DNA of 23,048 bases, taken from DATCSE01 sp036568605 (lineage in GTDB: Bacteria; Pseudomonadota; Gammaproteobacteria; Burkholderiales; Burkholderiaceae_C). The stretch lies in assembly GCA_036568605.1 (NCBI GenBank), contig DATCSE010000111.1:1-23048 (forward strand), written 5' to 3'. Shown piece by piece: positions 1 through 6,984 of this stretch. Positions within the stretch are counted from its first letter, which is position 1. Each line of letters starts with the position of its first letter. The notes under the pieces are model-generated. The model worked only from the letters and a program-made list of their open reading frames with translations, searched no databases and had not been told where the DNA came from. The position numbers and the translations under genes were made by a program.

Positions 1-202
1 CTTTCGGGTTGTCGAGGAATCCACCGTTTCTGCCGAGCAGGCCGGCCGCCGAGACGGCACCGCGTTCGAGCGCGGCCCGGATGCCCAGCGCCGCGTCGCT
101 TTCGGTCAGGCCGGCCGCCCGAGCGGCCGGGCTCGCAAAAATGGCCAGGACAGGTAACCCCGGCACCAAAACCAGTCCTGCCGTAAACTTTCGCCGCTGC
201 AT
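1..202 (-). CDS. DUF4197 domain-containing protein (N-terminal part)
   Basis: Partial gene running off the left edge; 67 residues are visible. It begins MQRRKFTAGL, a short basic stretch with two arginines, then a hydrophobic segment (about residues 8-25) and an Ala-rich region ending AARAAG, so an exported protein with a Sec or Tat-like signal is likely. The following text (LTESDAALGIRAALERGAV and then GLLGRNGGFLDNPK) matches the start of the DUF4197 family as I know it: an amphipathic helix followed by a G-F-L-x-N-P turn. The family is periplasmic and of unknown function. A good Shine-Dalgarno (GAGGAG on the minus strand, near 208-213) supports the ATG at 202. The start codon of the divergent thioredoxin gene lies only 12 bases away. 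Confidence 0.8.
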   Translation of the reverse strand, partial: MQRRKFTAGLVLVPGLPVLAIFASPAARAAGLTESDAALGIRAALERGAVSAAGLLGRNGGFLDNPK

Positions 203-214
203 GAAAGACTCCTC

Positions 215-727
215 GTGAAAGCTGCTCACTACTCTGTTGCCGCGATTGTCGCCCTCGCCGTCAGCGTGGGCGGTTACCTCGCGTACCAAAGCGTCGGCGC
301 GAAAGACATGGCGCCCACCGTCGGCTACACGCTGCTCGACGGCAAGCAGTCCAGCACCGATCAGCTGCGCGGCAAGGTCGTGCTGGTGAACTTCTGGGCC
401 ACCAGCTGCACGACCTGCGTGCACGAGATGCCGCAGATCGTCGCGACCCACGAGAAATACAAGCAGCAGGGCTTCGACACGCTGGCCGTCGCGATGAGCT
501 ACGACCCGCCAGCCTACGTCGTCAACTTCGCCGAGACGCGCAAGCTGCCGTTCGGCGTCGCGATCGACAACACCGGCACGATCGCGAAGAGCTTCGGCCA
601 GGTGCAGTTGACGCCCACCAGCGTGCTGATCAACAAGCGCGGCGAGATCGTCAAGCGCTACGTCGGCGAGCCGGACTTCGCGGCACTGCACCAGCTGGTC
701 GAGAAGTTGCTCGCCGAGAACGCGTAG
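215..727 (+). CDS. TlpA-like membrane-anchored thioredoxin-fold protein
   Basis: Product of 170 residues. An N-terminal hydrophobic segment (about residues 6-25) is probably an uncleaved anchor or signal. The redoxin/TlpA domain follows from about residue 33. Seen directly: the active site WATSCTTC with the redox cysteines at 65 and 68 (CTTC), and the cis-proline loop LTPT with Pro134. Family knowledge: TlpA/ResA proteins reduce disulfides in the periplasm, often those of cytochrome c apoproteins or of copper chaperones serving cytochrome oxidase. A link to the caa3 oxidase about 17 kb away is only inference. The start is GTG at 215; no clear ribosome binding site precedes it. It is preferred over the ATG at 308 because the latter would lose the membrane segment. 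The gene ends 9 bases from the convergent zinc-ribbon gene. Confidence 0.88.
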   Translation: MKAAHYSVAAIVALAVSVGGYLAYQSVGAKDMAPTVGYTLLDGKQSSTDQLRGKVVLVNFWATSCTTCVHEMPQIVATHEKYKQQGFDTLAVAMSYDPPAYVVNFAETRKLPFGVAIDNTGTIAKSFGQVQLTPTSVLINKRGEIVKRYVGEPDFAALHQLVEKLLAENA

Positions 728-736
728 CGCTTCTCT

Positions 737-1732
737 CTACCAGTACCACCACACGAACCAGAGCACCAGCGCGATCAGCACCGCGCGGACCGGGTTCGTG
801 CCGCTGCTGAACAGCGACGACCACTCCCATTCCCGATCGAAGTCGCGGCTCAGGCCATTCTGCTGGCGAGCTTCGGCCTCCATCTTGCGAGCCCATTCGC
901 GGCGCCGCGGCAGATCGGCCTCGAGTGCCTCGAGCCGGCGCTTCACGACCTGCGGCGCGGGCCGCTCGGCATGCGCTCGCAGCGCCGGCGCCAACGCCTG
1001 CACATGCGCGTGCGCATCGGCGAGCCGGCTGATGGCGAGCGTCGCGCCGCATTGCACGCACTTCAGCGTCTCGCCCTCCGGCAACGCCGCACCGCACGCG
1101 GCGCATTGAATCGCGGACTGCCGGGCCGGCGTTGCATGCACCGCCTGCGGCCCGATCGCACCCTCGGGGTCCAGCGCGCGGGCGAGCCGGGCGACGTCGA
1201 GCAGGCTCGGGACCGAGAGGCAATGCGGGCACTGCGCGTCGTCGCGCCCGACGGCTGCGCCGCAGTTCACGCAGTTGATCTGCCCGCGCACCTCGAGCAG
1301 CTTCGCGCGATCGAGGCGCGACATCGGGCGCAGCAGCCCTTTCTCCTGCAGGAACTGTGCGTAGGTCTGGTACGCGCCATGGCCGTTCAAGCACTCGAGC
1401 TGCAGCGAGCGGCCCCAGCGCGACCGGTTGTGCACCGGCTTCAGCGCGCCGCGGCAACGGGCGCAGCCGGCGTCGGCACGCAGCGGCTCGTGCGGTAGGG
1501 TCTGCGCCTCGGCCATGTGCCCGATCAGGTCGAGCAGCGCCGGGCCGTTCAGGCGCGCGGTCTCGGTCTGGTCGAACCAGACCAGGTGGCAGGCGCGGCA
1601 CAGGTCCAGCTCGACGCTGCGGCCGTAGTGGCCGGGCAGCGTCAGGCGCTGCATCGGCTGCCGGCAGTTGCCGCAGATCAGCGCGCCGCCGACAGGGCGA
1701 TCGATGGCGGCAACAGTCCCGACGCCGGCCAT
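737..1732 (-). CDS. Multi-zinc-ribbon protein with C-terminal membrane anchor
   Basis: 331 residues; I do not recognise a named function. Four cysteine clusters are visible: C20/C23 with C45/C48 (a TFIIB-type zinc ribbon of the zf-TFIIB kind, with the typical V-W-F-D just after the last pair), C90/C93 with C114 (and nearby H118), C154/C157 with C168/C171, and C210/C213 with C225/C228. Residues about 240-300 are charged and probably helical. The last 17 residues (from about 315) are one hydrophobic segment ending in an extraordinary Trp-rich tail, WFVWWYW, at the very C-terminus, which suggests a tail-anchored protein with the ribbons in the cytoplasm. The start ATG at 1732 lies 19 bases after the lipA stop; an open frame continues upstream inside lipA but only as an out-of-frame shadow. 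Probably co-transcribed with lipA. Confidence 0.8.
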   Translation of the reverse strand: MAGVGTVAAIDRPVGGALICGNCRQPMQRLTLPGHYGRSVELDLCRACHLVWFDQTETARLNGPALLDLIGHMAEAQTLPHEPLRADAGCARCRGALKPVHNRSRWGRSLQLECLNGHGAYQTYAQFLQEKGLLRPMSRLDRAKLLEVRGQINCVNCGAAVGRDDAQCPHCLSVPSLLDVARLARALDPEGAIGPQAVHATPARQSAIQCAACGAALPEGETLKCVQCGATLAISRLADAHAHVQALAPALRAHAERPAPQVVKRRLEALEADLPRRREWARKMEAEARQQNGLSRDFDREWEWSSLFSSGTNPVRAVLIALVLWFVWWYW

Positions 1733-1751
1733 GCGACGACGCGCGGCCGCC

Positions 1752-2753
1752 TCAGGCAGCCGCTTCGCCGGCCGATGCGAACGCGGCCTCGGCCTGCTGG
1801 TCCGCGTGGTAGCTCGAACGCACCATCGCCCCGACCGCCGCGTGCGTGAAGCCCATCGCGTAGGCCTGCTCCTCGAACATCTTGAAGGTGTCCGGGTGCA
1901 CGTAACGCCGCACCGGCAGGTGGTGGCCGCTGGGCGCGAGGTACTGGCCAATCGTCAGCATGTCGATTCCGTGCGAGCGCATGTCGCGCATCACCTGCAG
2001 GATCTCCTCGTCGGTCTCCCCCAGACCCACCATCAGCCCGCTCTTGGTCGGCACGTGCGGCGCGAACTCCTTGAAGCGCTTCAGCAGGTTCAGCGAGTAG
2101 GCGTAGTCCGAGCCCGGACGCGCTTCCTTGTACAGGCGCGGCGCGGTCTCGAGGTTGTGGTTCATCACGTCGGGCGGCGCCGCCTTCAGGATCTCCAGCG
2201 CTCGGTCCATGCGGCCGCGGAAGTCCGGCGTCAGGATCTCGATCTGCGTCTGCGGCGACAGCTCGCGCACCGTGCGGATGCAGTCGACGAAATGCTGGGC
2301 ACCGCCGTCGCGCAGGTCGTCGCGGTCCACGCTCGTGATCACGACATAACGCAGCTTCAACGCGGCGATCGTCTTCGCGAGGTTGCGCGGCTCGTCCGGG
2401 TCCAGCGGATCGGGCCGGCCATGGCCGACATCGCAGAACGGGCAGCGCCGCGTGCACTTGTCGCCCATGATCATGAAGGTCGCCGTGCCCTTGCCGAAGC
2501 ACTCGCCGATGTTCGGGCACGAGGCTTCCTCGCAGACCGTGTGCAGCTTGTGCTCGCGCAGGATGTTCTTGATCTCGTAGAAGCGCGTGCTGGGCGAGCC
2601 GGCCTTGACGCGGATCCAGTCGGGCTTCTTCAGCACCTCGGCCGGCACGATCTTGATCGGGATGCGCGCAGTCTTGGCCTGCGATTTCTGCTTCGCGGTG
2701 GCGTCGTAGCTGGCCGCGTCTTGCACGTCGCGGGTCACGGGGGAGGTCGTCAT
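1752..2753 (-). CDS. lipA: Lipoyl synthase (radical SAM)
   Basis: 333 residues, a normal length. LipA inserts two sulfur atoms into protein-bound octanoyl groups to give lipoyl-E2 and lipoyl-H proteins. All signature residues are visible: the auxiliary cluster cysteines C74, C79 and C85 (C-x4-C-x5-C), the radical-SAM cluster C100, C104 and C107 (C-x3-C-x2-C), and the C-terminal RSSYHAD motif (312-318) whose serine ligates the auxiliary cluster. The ATG at 2753 is 16 bases after the lipB stop; the ribosome binding site is weak, so coupling to lipB translation is plausible. It follows lipB in the standard lipoate order and precedes the zinc-ribbon gene by 19 bases. Confidence 0.98.
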   Translation of the reverse strand: MTTSPVTRDVQDAASYDATAKQKSQAKTARIPIKIVPAEVLKKPDWIRVKAGSPSTRFYEIKNILREHKLHTVCEEASCPNIGECFGKGTATFMIMGDKCTRRCPFCDVGHGRPDPLDPDEPRNLAKTIAALKLRYVVITSVDRDDLRDGGAQHFVDCIRTVRELSPQTQIEILTPDFRGRMDRALEILKAAPPDVMNHNLETAPRLYKEARPGSDYAYSLNLLKRFKEFAPHVPTKSGLMVGLGETDEEILQVMRDMRSHGIDMLTIGQYLAPSGHHLPVRRYVHPDTFKMFEEQAYAMGFTHAAVGAMVRSSYHADQQAEAAFASAGEAAA

Positions 2754-2769
2754 GGGTGGCGGTTCCGCT

Positions 2770-3444
2770 TCAGCGGCTCAACTGGTTGGCGAGCCGGCGG
2801 CCGAGCACGTCGGCCACCTCGTCCCATCGAGCCTGGACGCCGATTGTAGAAAGGTCCACCGTCCGCAGCCCGGCGTATCCGCAGGGGTCTATGCCCGAGA
2901 AGGGTTGCAGGTCCATTGCGACGTTCAGCGCAACGCCGTGGTAGGTGCAGTGCCGGCTGACCTTGATGCCCAACGCGGCGATCTTGCCCAGCCCTTCGAA
3001 CGGGTCGGGCCGCGGCCCGGTCAGCGCTGCATGGCCGAACGGATCGGCCAGCTTCACATAGATCCCCGGCGCGCCGGCGATGCGGTGCCCGGTCACGCCG
3101 AACTGCTCCAGCGTCTTCAGCACCGCCTGTTCGATGCGGAAGACGTATTCCTTCACGTAGATGTTCAGCCGATTCAGGTCGATGAGCGGGTACGCGACGA
3201 CCTGCCCGGGCCCGTGGTACGTGACCTGCCCGCCGCGGTTGGTCGCGACGACCGGAATGCCGCGCGCCTCCCGCACATGCTCGGCCCTGCCGGCCAGGCC
3301 CTGGGTGTAGACCGGCGGGTGCTCGCACAGCCAGATCTCGTCGGGCGTATCCGCGGTGCGCGCCTCGGTGTAGGCGCGCATCGCGGCCACGGTCGGCTCG
3401 TAGTCGACCCGGCCGCGCGTCTTCAACAAAGGCCCGGGCGCCAC
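2770..3444 (-). CDS. lipB: Octanoyl-[ACP]:protein N-octanoyltransferase
   Basis: 224 residues. LipB moves octanoate from acyl carrier protein to the lipoyl domains of 2-oxoacid dehydrogenases and GcvH, which LipA then sulfurates. Visible landmarks: the RGGQVTYHGPGQ substrate-pocket motif (70-81), the conserved lysine K154 in GKIAALG, the THYHG-like segment here written CTYHG (166-170), and the nucleophile C188 in DPCGYAG. The start is GTG at 3444, 10 bases after the ybeD stop, with a purine-rich AAGGGC just upstream. Cys188 and Lys154 correspond to the catalytic dyad of the family, so the enzyme should be active. It is in an operon with ybeD and lipA. Confidence 0.97.
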   Translation of the reverse strand: MAPGPLLKTRGRVDYEPTVAAMRAYTEARTADTPDEIWLCEHPPVYTQGLAGRAEHVREARGIPVVATNRGGQVTYHGPGQVVAYPLIDLNRLNIYVKEYVFRIEQAVLKTLEQFGVTGHRIAGAPGIYVKLADPFGHAALTGPRPDPFEGLGKIAALGIKVSRHCTYHGVALNVAMDLQPFSGIDPCGYAGLRTVDLSTIGVQARWDEVADVLGRRLANQLSR

Positions 3445-3454
3445 GCCCTTGCGC

Positions 3455-3745
3455 TCACAACACGACCTTGACCATCGGATGCGTGCTCAGCGTGCGGTAC
3501 AGCTCGTCGAGCTGCTCGCGGCTGGTCGCCGTGATCGTGATCGTCACGCCCAGGTACTTGTCGCCTTTGCTCGGGCGCAGCTCGACCGTCGCGGCGTCGA
3601 AGCCCGGGTCGAAGCGGCGCGCGACTTCGACGACGGCATGCACGAAGCCGTCCACGTTCGCCCCCATCACCTTGATCGGGAACTGCGACGGGTATTCGAT
3701 CAGCGATTGATCCGGCGGAATGTCTTGCATCAGCGTGGTGTCCAT
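3455..3745 (-). CDS. ybeD: DUF493 family protein YbeD
   Basis: Small protein of 96 residues with the DUF493 signature: SLIEYPSQFPIKVMG near the start, then an alternating charged/hydrophobic body and a C-terminal strand ending HPMVKVVL. The family has an ACT-like alpha/beta fold and no established biochemical activity; a regulatory role has been suggested from the fold. It sits directly before lipB, as in many proteobacteria including E. coli, which is the strongest part of the identification. Start uncertain: the ATG at 3745 is used here, but an in-frame ATG at 3730 (MQDIPPDQ) is equally possible and neither has a clear ribosome binding site. Confidence 0.93.
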   Translation of the reverse strand: MDTTLMQDIPPDQSLIEYPSQFPIKVMGANVDGFVHAVVEVARRFDPGFDAATVELRPSKGDKYLGVTITITATSREQLDELYRTLSTHPMVKVVL

Positions 3746-3779
3746 CGGACCGATATGGGGCCGGATCGTGCGCGATCAA

Positions 3780-4667
3780 TCAGATCGACTGCACGGCCTT
3801 GGCGCGCTGGTACGCCTCGTACAGCCGCGCATAGACCGGCCCCGGCTTGCCGCGCAGCGCGCCATGGCCGACCGGGTCGCCGTCCAGCGTCGTGACCGGC
3901 AGGATTTCCTTGGTCGCCGAGCTCAGCAGCAGCTCGTCGGCGGCGGTGACCTCGGTCTCGGGGATGGGCCGCAGGTTGTACGCGATGCCGACTTCCTCGC
4001 ACAGCTCGCGCAGCAGCTCGTAGCGGATGCCTTCGAGGACCAGCTCGCTCTTCGGCGGGCCCAGCACCGCGCCCTCGTGCACGACCCAGACGTTGCTCGA
4101 GGAGGCCTCGGTCAGGAAGCCGTTGCGGAACATGATGGTCTCGATCGCATCCTTGTCGGCCGACATCTGACGCGCCAGCACGTTGCCCAGCAGCGACGTG
4201 CTCTTGATGTCGGCGCGCTCCCAGCGGAAGTCGCGCGCGCTGATGCAGGCCACGCCGTGATGGCGCTGCTCGGGCGTGGCCGGCTTCATCGGGCTGCACA
4301 TCATGAATACCGTGGGCGGCACGTCGGTGGGCATCACGTGGTCGCGCAGCGCGACGCCGCGCGTGACCTGGATGTAGACCAGCTGGTCGGCCGCGCCGGT
4401 CTTCTCCCTCAGCGCCGCGACCAGCTTGCGGGCGCGTGCGATCCACTCGTCACGGCTTGCCGGGTTCGCGATGCGCAGCTTGGCGAGGCTGCGGTCCAGG
4501 CGCGCCAAGTGCTCGTCGAAGCGGAACAGCTTGCCGCCGTAGGCCGGCACGACCTCGTAGATGCCGTCGCCGAAGATGAAGCCGCGATCCAGCACCGACA
4601 CCTTCGCGTCGCGCAGCGAGCCGTACTCGCCGTTCAGAAAACACAGCGTGTCGGGTAGGGTTTGCAT
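3780..4667 (-). CDS. dat: D-amino-acid transaminase (fold-type IV PLP enzyme)
   Basis: 295 residues with the class IV aminotransferase pattern: LDRGFIFGDGIYEVV near 27-40, the PLP lysine K155 in ADIKSTSLLGN, and the E187 region FLTEASSSNVW that holds the cofactor pyridine nitrogen. The family includes branched-chain aminotransferase, aminodeoxychorismate lyase and D-amino-acid transaminase. The dacA-dat-ybeD-lipB-lipA order is the usual setting of the gene annotated as D-amino-acid transaminase in Burkholderiales, and it fits a partner handling D-alanine beside a D-Ala-D-Ala carboxypeptidase. Substrate therefore rests on family and context, not on a specificity residue I can prove. The ATG at 4667 has GGAG seven bases upstream. 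The dacA stop is 56 bases away. Confidence 0.9.
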   Translation of the reverse strand: MQTLPDTLCFLNGEYGSLRDAKVSVLDRGFIFGDGIYEVVPAYGGKLFRFDEHLARLDRSLAKLRIANPASRDEWIARARKLVAALREKTGAADQLVYIQVTRGVALRDHVMPTDVPPTVFMMCSPMKPATPEQRHHGVACISARDFRWERADIKSTSLLGNVLARQMSADKDAIETIMFRNGFLTEASSSNVWVVHEGAVLGPPKSELVLEGIRYELLRELCEEVGIAYNLRPIPETEVTAADELLLSSATKEILPVTTLDGDPVGHGALRGKPGPVYARLYEAYQRAKAVQSI

Positions 4668-4723
4668 GCAACAACTCCGCGCAATGACGACAACGACGAC
4701 AAACTCGGCCGCGAACGGTCAGC

Positions 4724-5911
4724 TTACTTGATCCACAGCCGCAGCGCGTCCCAGGCGCGGCCGAAGATGCCGGCCTGCTCGACGGGCTCGAGCACCACCA
4801 GCGGCACGTCGACGACCGGCGCGCCCGACGCGGTGCTGACCTTGATCGTGCCGACGCGCTGGCCCTTCGCAAGCGGCGCGACCAGCGGATCGGTGCGCTC
4901 GATCTTGGTCTGCAGCTTCGCGCCTTCGCCGCGCGGCACGTTGACGAACAGCCCGCCGGCCGCGCCGAGCTTGGCCTGCTTGGCCTCGCCCTTCCAGACC
5001 TCGGGCGTGACGATGGGCTTCGCATCGTCGAACAGGCGGATCGTGTCGAACGCGGCAAAGGCCCAGTTCAGCAGCTTCTGGCTCTCGTTGGCGCGCGCCT
5101 CCATCGACGTGGTGTTCAGCACCACGGTCAGCACGCGGCGCTTGCCGGGCGTGCCGGCCTTCGCGGCATCGTTCGCGGCGCCCAGGTTCGGGAATTCGCG
5201 TTGCGCGGTCGCGATCAGGCAGTAGCCGGCCGCTTCGGTGTAGCCGGTCTTCAACCCGTCGACCGTCGGGTCGCGGCGCAGCAGCAGGTTGCGGTTGGGC
5301 TGCGCGATGTTGTTGTACTTGTACTCCTTGATCGAGTAGTAGGCGAACAGCTCCGGGTAGTCGCGGATCACGTGGCTCGCGACCACGGCGAGGTCGCGCG
5401 CGGTGCTCTGATGGCCGGGTTCGGTCAGACCGGTGACGTTCTTGAACGTCGTGTTCTTCAGCCCGAACGCCTGGGCCTGGCGGTTCATCATCGCGACGAA
5501 CTGGTCCAGCGTGCCGCCCACCGCCTCGGCCAGCGCGACCGACGCATCGTTGCCGCTTTGCACGATCACGCCGCGCAGCAGCTCATCGACGGTCGGCGTC
5601 ATCGTCGTGTCGATGAACATCAGCGAGCCGCCGCCTTTGCGCTCGTCCCACGCACGCTTGCTGACCGGGATCTTCTGATCGAGCGTGATCTTCTTGTCCT
5701 TGATCGCGGTGTAGACGACGTAGGCCGTCATCAGCTTGGTCAGCGACGCGGGGTCGGACGGCGTGTCGGCACTGCGCTCGGCGAGCGTCTGGTTGCTCGT
5801 CAGGTCGACGACGATGAAGCTCTTGGCCGCAACCTCGGGCGGCTGCGGCGCCTGCGCGAAGGCGCTGACGCTGAAGACGAAGGCGGCGACGAGAGCGAAC
5901 AGTTTTTTCAT
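4724..5911 (-). CDS. dacA: D-alanyl-D-alanine carboxypeptidase (PBP5/6 family)
   Basis: 395 residues. A clear Sec signal peptide (MKKLFALVAAFVFSVSAFA, cleavage likely after residue 19) sends it to the periplasm. The three penicillin-binding motifs are present: SLTK (56-59, nucleophile Ser56), SGN (119-121) and KTG (221-223). A beta-rich second domain follows (about 290-375). The C-terminus IFGRAWDALRLWIK is an amphipathic helix of the kind that anchors PBP5 to the inner membrane. The enzyme trims the terminal D-Ala of peptidoglycan pentapeptides. The start was set at ATG 5911 by the signal peptide; there is no good ribosome binding site in front of it. dacA versus dacC cannot be separated here. 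The next gene, dat, is 56 bases downstream. Confidence 0.96.
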   Translation of the reverse strand: MKKLFALVAAFVFSVSAFAQAPQPPEVAAKSFIVVDLTSNQTLAERSADTPSDPASLTKLMTAYVVYTAIKDKKITLDQKIPVSKRAWDERKGGGSLMFIDTTMTPTVDELLRGVIVQSGNDASVALAEAVGGTLDQFVAMMNRQAQAFGLKNTTFKNVTGLTEPGHQSTARDLAVVASHVIRDYPELFAYYSIKEYKYNNIAQPNRNLLLRRDPTVDGLKTGYTEAAGYCLIATAQREFPNLGAANDAAKAGTPGKRRVLTVVLNTTSMEARANESQKLLNWAFAAFDTIRLFDDAKPIVTPEVWKGEAKQAKLGAAGGLFVNVPRGEGAKLQTKIERTDPLVAPLAKGQRVGTIKVSTASGAPVVDVPLVVLEPVEQAGIFGRAWDALRLWIK

Positions 5912-5979
5912 GGGGTCGGGAAGAGAAGGATCGAAGCTCGGGGCCGTCGGCCGGCGCATGTTGCGGCCAGGGCGCCCGG

Positions 5980-6603
5980 TCAGAGCGTGTCGCGCGCGAG
6001 CAGTTCCCGCACGAGCACTGTTTTCAGAAGGCTGAGCTGGCCGTGGAAAAAATGGCCGACGCCGGGCAGCACGATGACCGGCAGCGATTGTGGGCGCGCC
6101 CAATCGAACGTGGCGGCCAGCGGCACCACGTCGTCGGACTCGCCGTGCACGACGATGGTCTCGGGCGACACGCCCGGCACCGTCTGCTTGGCGGTCGACG
6201 GCGCGACCAGCACGAGCCGCGCCGGCTTCGCGTCGTCCGCCAGGCGCTGCGCCGCCGACGCGGCGACGTACCCGCCGAACGAGAACCCAGCCAGCAGCAA
6301 CGGGCCGTCACGGTGCGCGGCGATCACCGCGAGCGCATCGTCGATCTCGCCGACGCCTTCGTCCCACGTGCCCTGCGACTCGCCGACGCCGCGGAAATTG
6401 AAGCGCACGCTACGCCAGCCCAGCTGCAGCGCCGCGCGCGCCAGCGTCTGCACGACCTTGTTGTCCATCGTGCCGCCGAACTGCGGGTGCGGATGGCAGA
6501 TGATCGCGGTGCCGCGCGGCTCGGGCGCGTTCGGCAGGTCGATCGCACATTCGATCGTGCCGGCCGAACCGGTGATCGTCTCGCGCCGCGTGCTCGAGTT
6601 CAT
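5980..6603 (-). CDS. Alpha/beta hydrolase, dienelactone-hydrolase-like
   Basis: 207 residues, a compact alpha/beta hydrolase. Visible: the oxyanion region CHPHPQFGGTMDNKV (36-50), typical of the small bacterial hydrolases often annotated CocE/NonD or as a serine aminopeptidase-like hydrolase; RFNFRGVGESQG (67-78); the nucleophile elbow GFSFGG with Ser108; the acid in HGESDDVVP (Asp157 or Asp158); and His184 in GVGHFFHG. All catalytic residues are present, so the enzyme should be active. No signal peptide, so cytoplasmic. Substrate unknown. The ATG at 6603 has no clear ribosome binding site. It lies 20 bases after the ferredoxin-like gene and 68 before dacA, in the same direction. Confidence 0.9.
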   Translation of the reverse strand: MNSSTRRETITGSAGTIECAIDLPNAPEPRGTAIICHPHPQFGGTMDNKVVQTLARAALQLGWRSVRFNFRGVGESQGTWDEGVGEIDDALAVIAAHRDGPLLLAGFSFGGYVAASAAQRLADDAKPARLVLVAPSTAKQTVPGVSPETIVVHGESDDVVPLAATFDWARPQSLPVIVLPGVGHFFHGQLSLLKTVLVRELLARDTL

Positions 6604-6623
6604 CGTGATTCGCGCTGTCGCGA

Positions 6624-6965
6624 TCAGCGACCGACCGACGCCGGCAGCAGCAGCCGCTCGACGACCTGACCGTTCTTCAGGTGCGAGTCGACGATCTCGT
6701 CGATGTCGTGCTGGTCGACGTAGGTGTACCAGACCGCCTCCGGGTAGACGACCGCCACCGGCCCGCCGGCGCAGCGATCCAGGCACCCCGCCTTGTTGAC
6801 GCGCACACCGCCGGGCCCCGCGAGCCTCTCGGCCTTCACGCGCGCCTTGCAGTGATCGAAACCGGCTTGGGCCCCGTGCTGCTGGCACGCGTTCTCGCCG
6901 TTGTCGCGCTGGTTCAGGCAGAAGAAGATGTGGTGTCGGTAGTAACCCGCGGGCGTCGCACTCAT
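6624..6965 (-). CDS. (2Fe-2S) ferredoxin domain-containing protein
   Basis: 113 residues, with the thioredoxin-like [2Fe-2S] ferredoxin fold. It starts MSATPAGYYRHHIFFCLNQR, in which C16 is the usual first ligand, then C27 in NACQQHG, C39, and the C61-x3-C65 pair in KAGCLDRCAGGPV. C16, C27, C61 and C65 are the likely cluster ligands. The FFCLNQRDNG and VRVNKAGCLDRC elements match the small ferredoxin family found beside alpha/beta hydrolase genes in Burkholderiales. Electron partner unknown. No Shine-Dalgarno is evident before the ATG at 6965; the start is set by the conserved RHHIFFC segment lying near the N-terminus. The VanZ-like gene ends 19 bases upstream. Confidence 0.9.
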   Translation of the reverse strand: MSATPAGYYRHHIFFCLNQRDNGENACQQHGAQAGFDHCKARVKAERLAGPGGVRVNKAGCLDRCAGGPVAVVYPEAVWYTYVDQHDIDEIVDSHLKNGQVVERLLLPASVGR

Positions 6966-6984
6966 GAGGGGATTGTAGGAGCCC

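Noticed and set aside
9..218. Plus-strand small open frame at the left edge
   Set aside because: It is the antisense of the DUF4197 N-terminus, whose signal peptide and ribosome binding site are convincing.
5912..6103. Longer dacA start at 6103
   Set aside because: It would bury the clear signal peptide starting at 5911 behind 64 Arg/Pro-rich residues and overlap the hydrolase gene.
5201..6799. Plus-strand open frame of about 530 codons opposite dacA and the hydrolase
   Set aside because: Low-complexity Arg/Ala composition and no motif; dacA motifs are complete on the minus strand.
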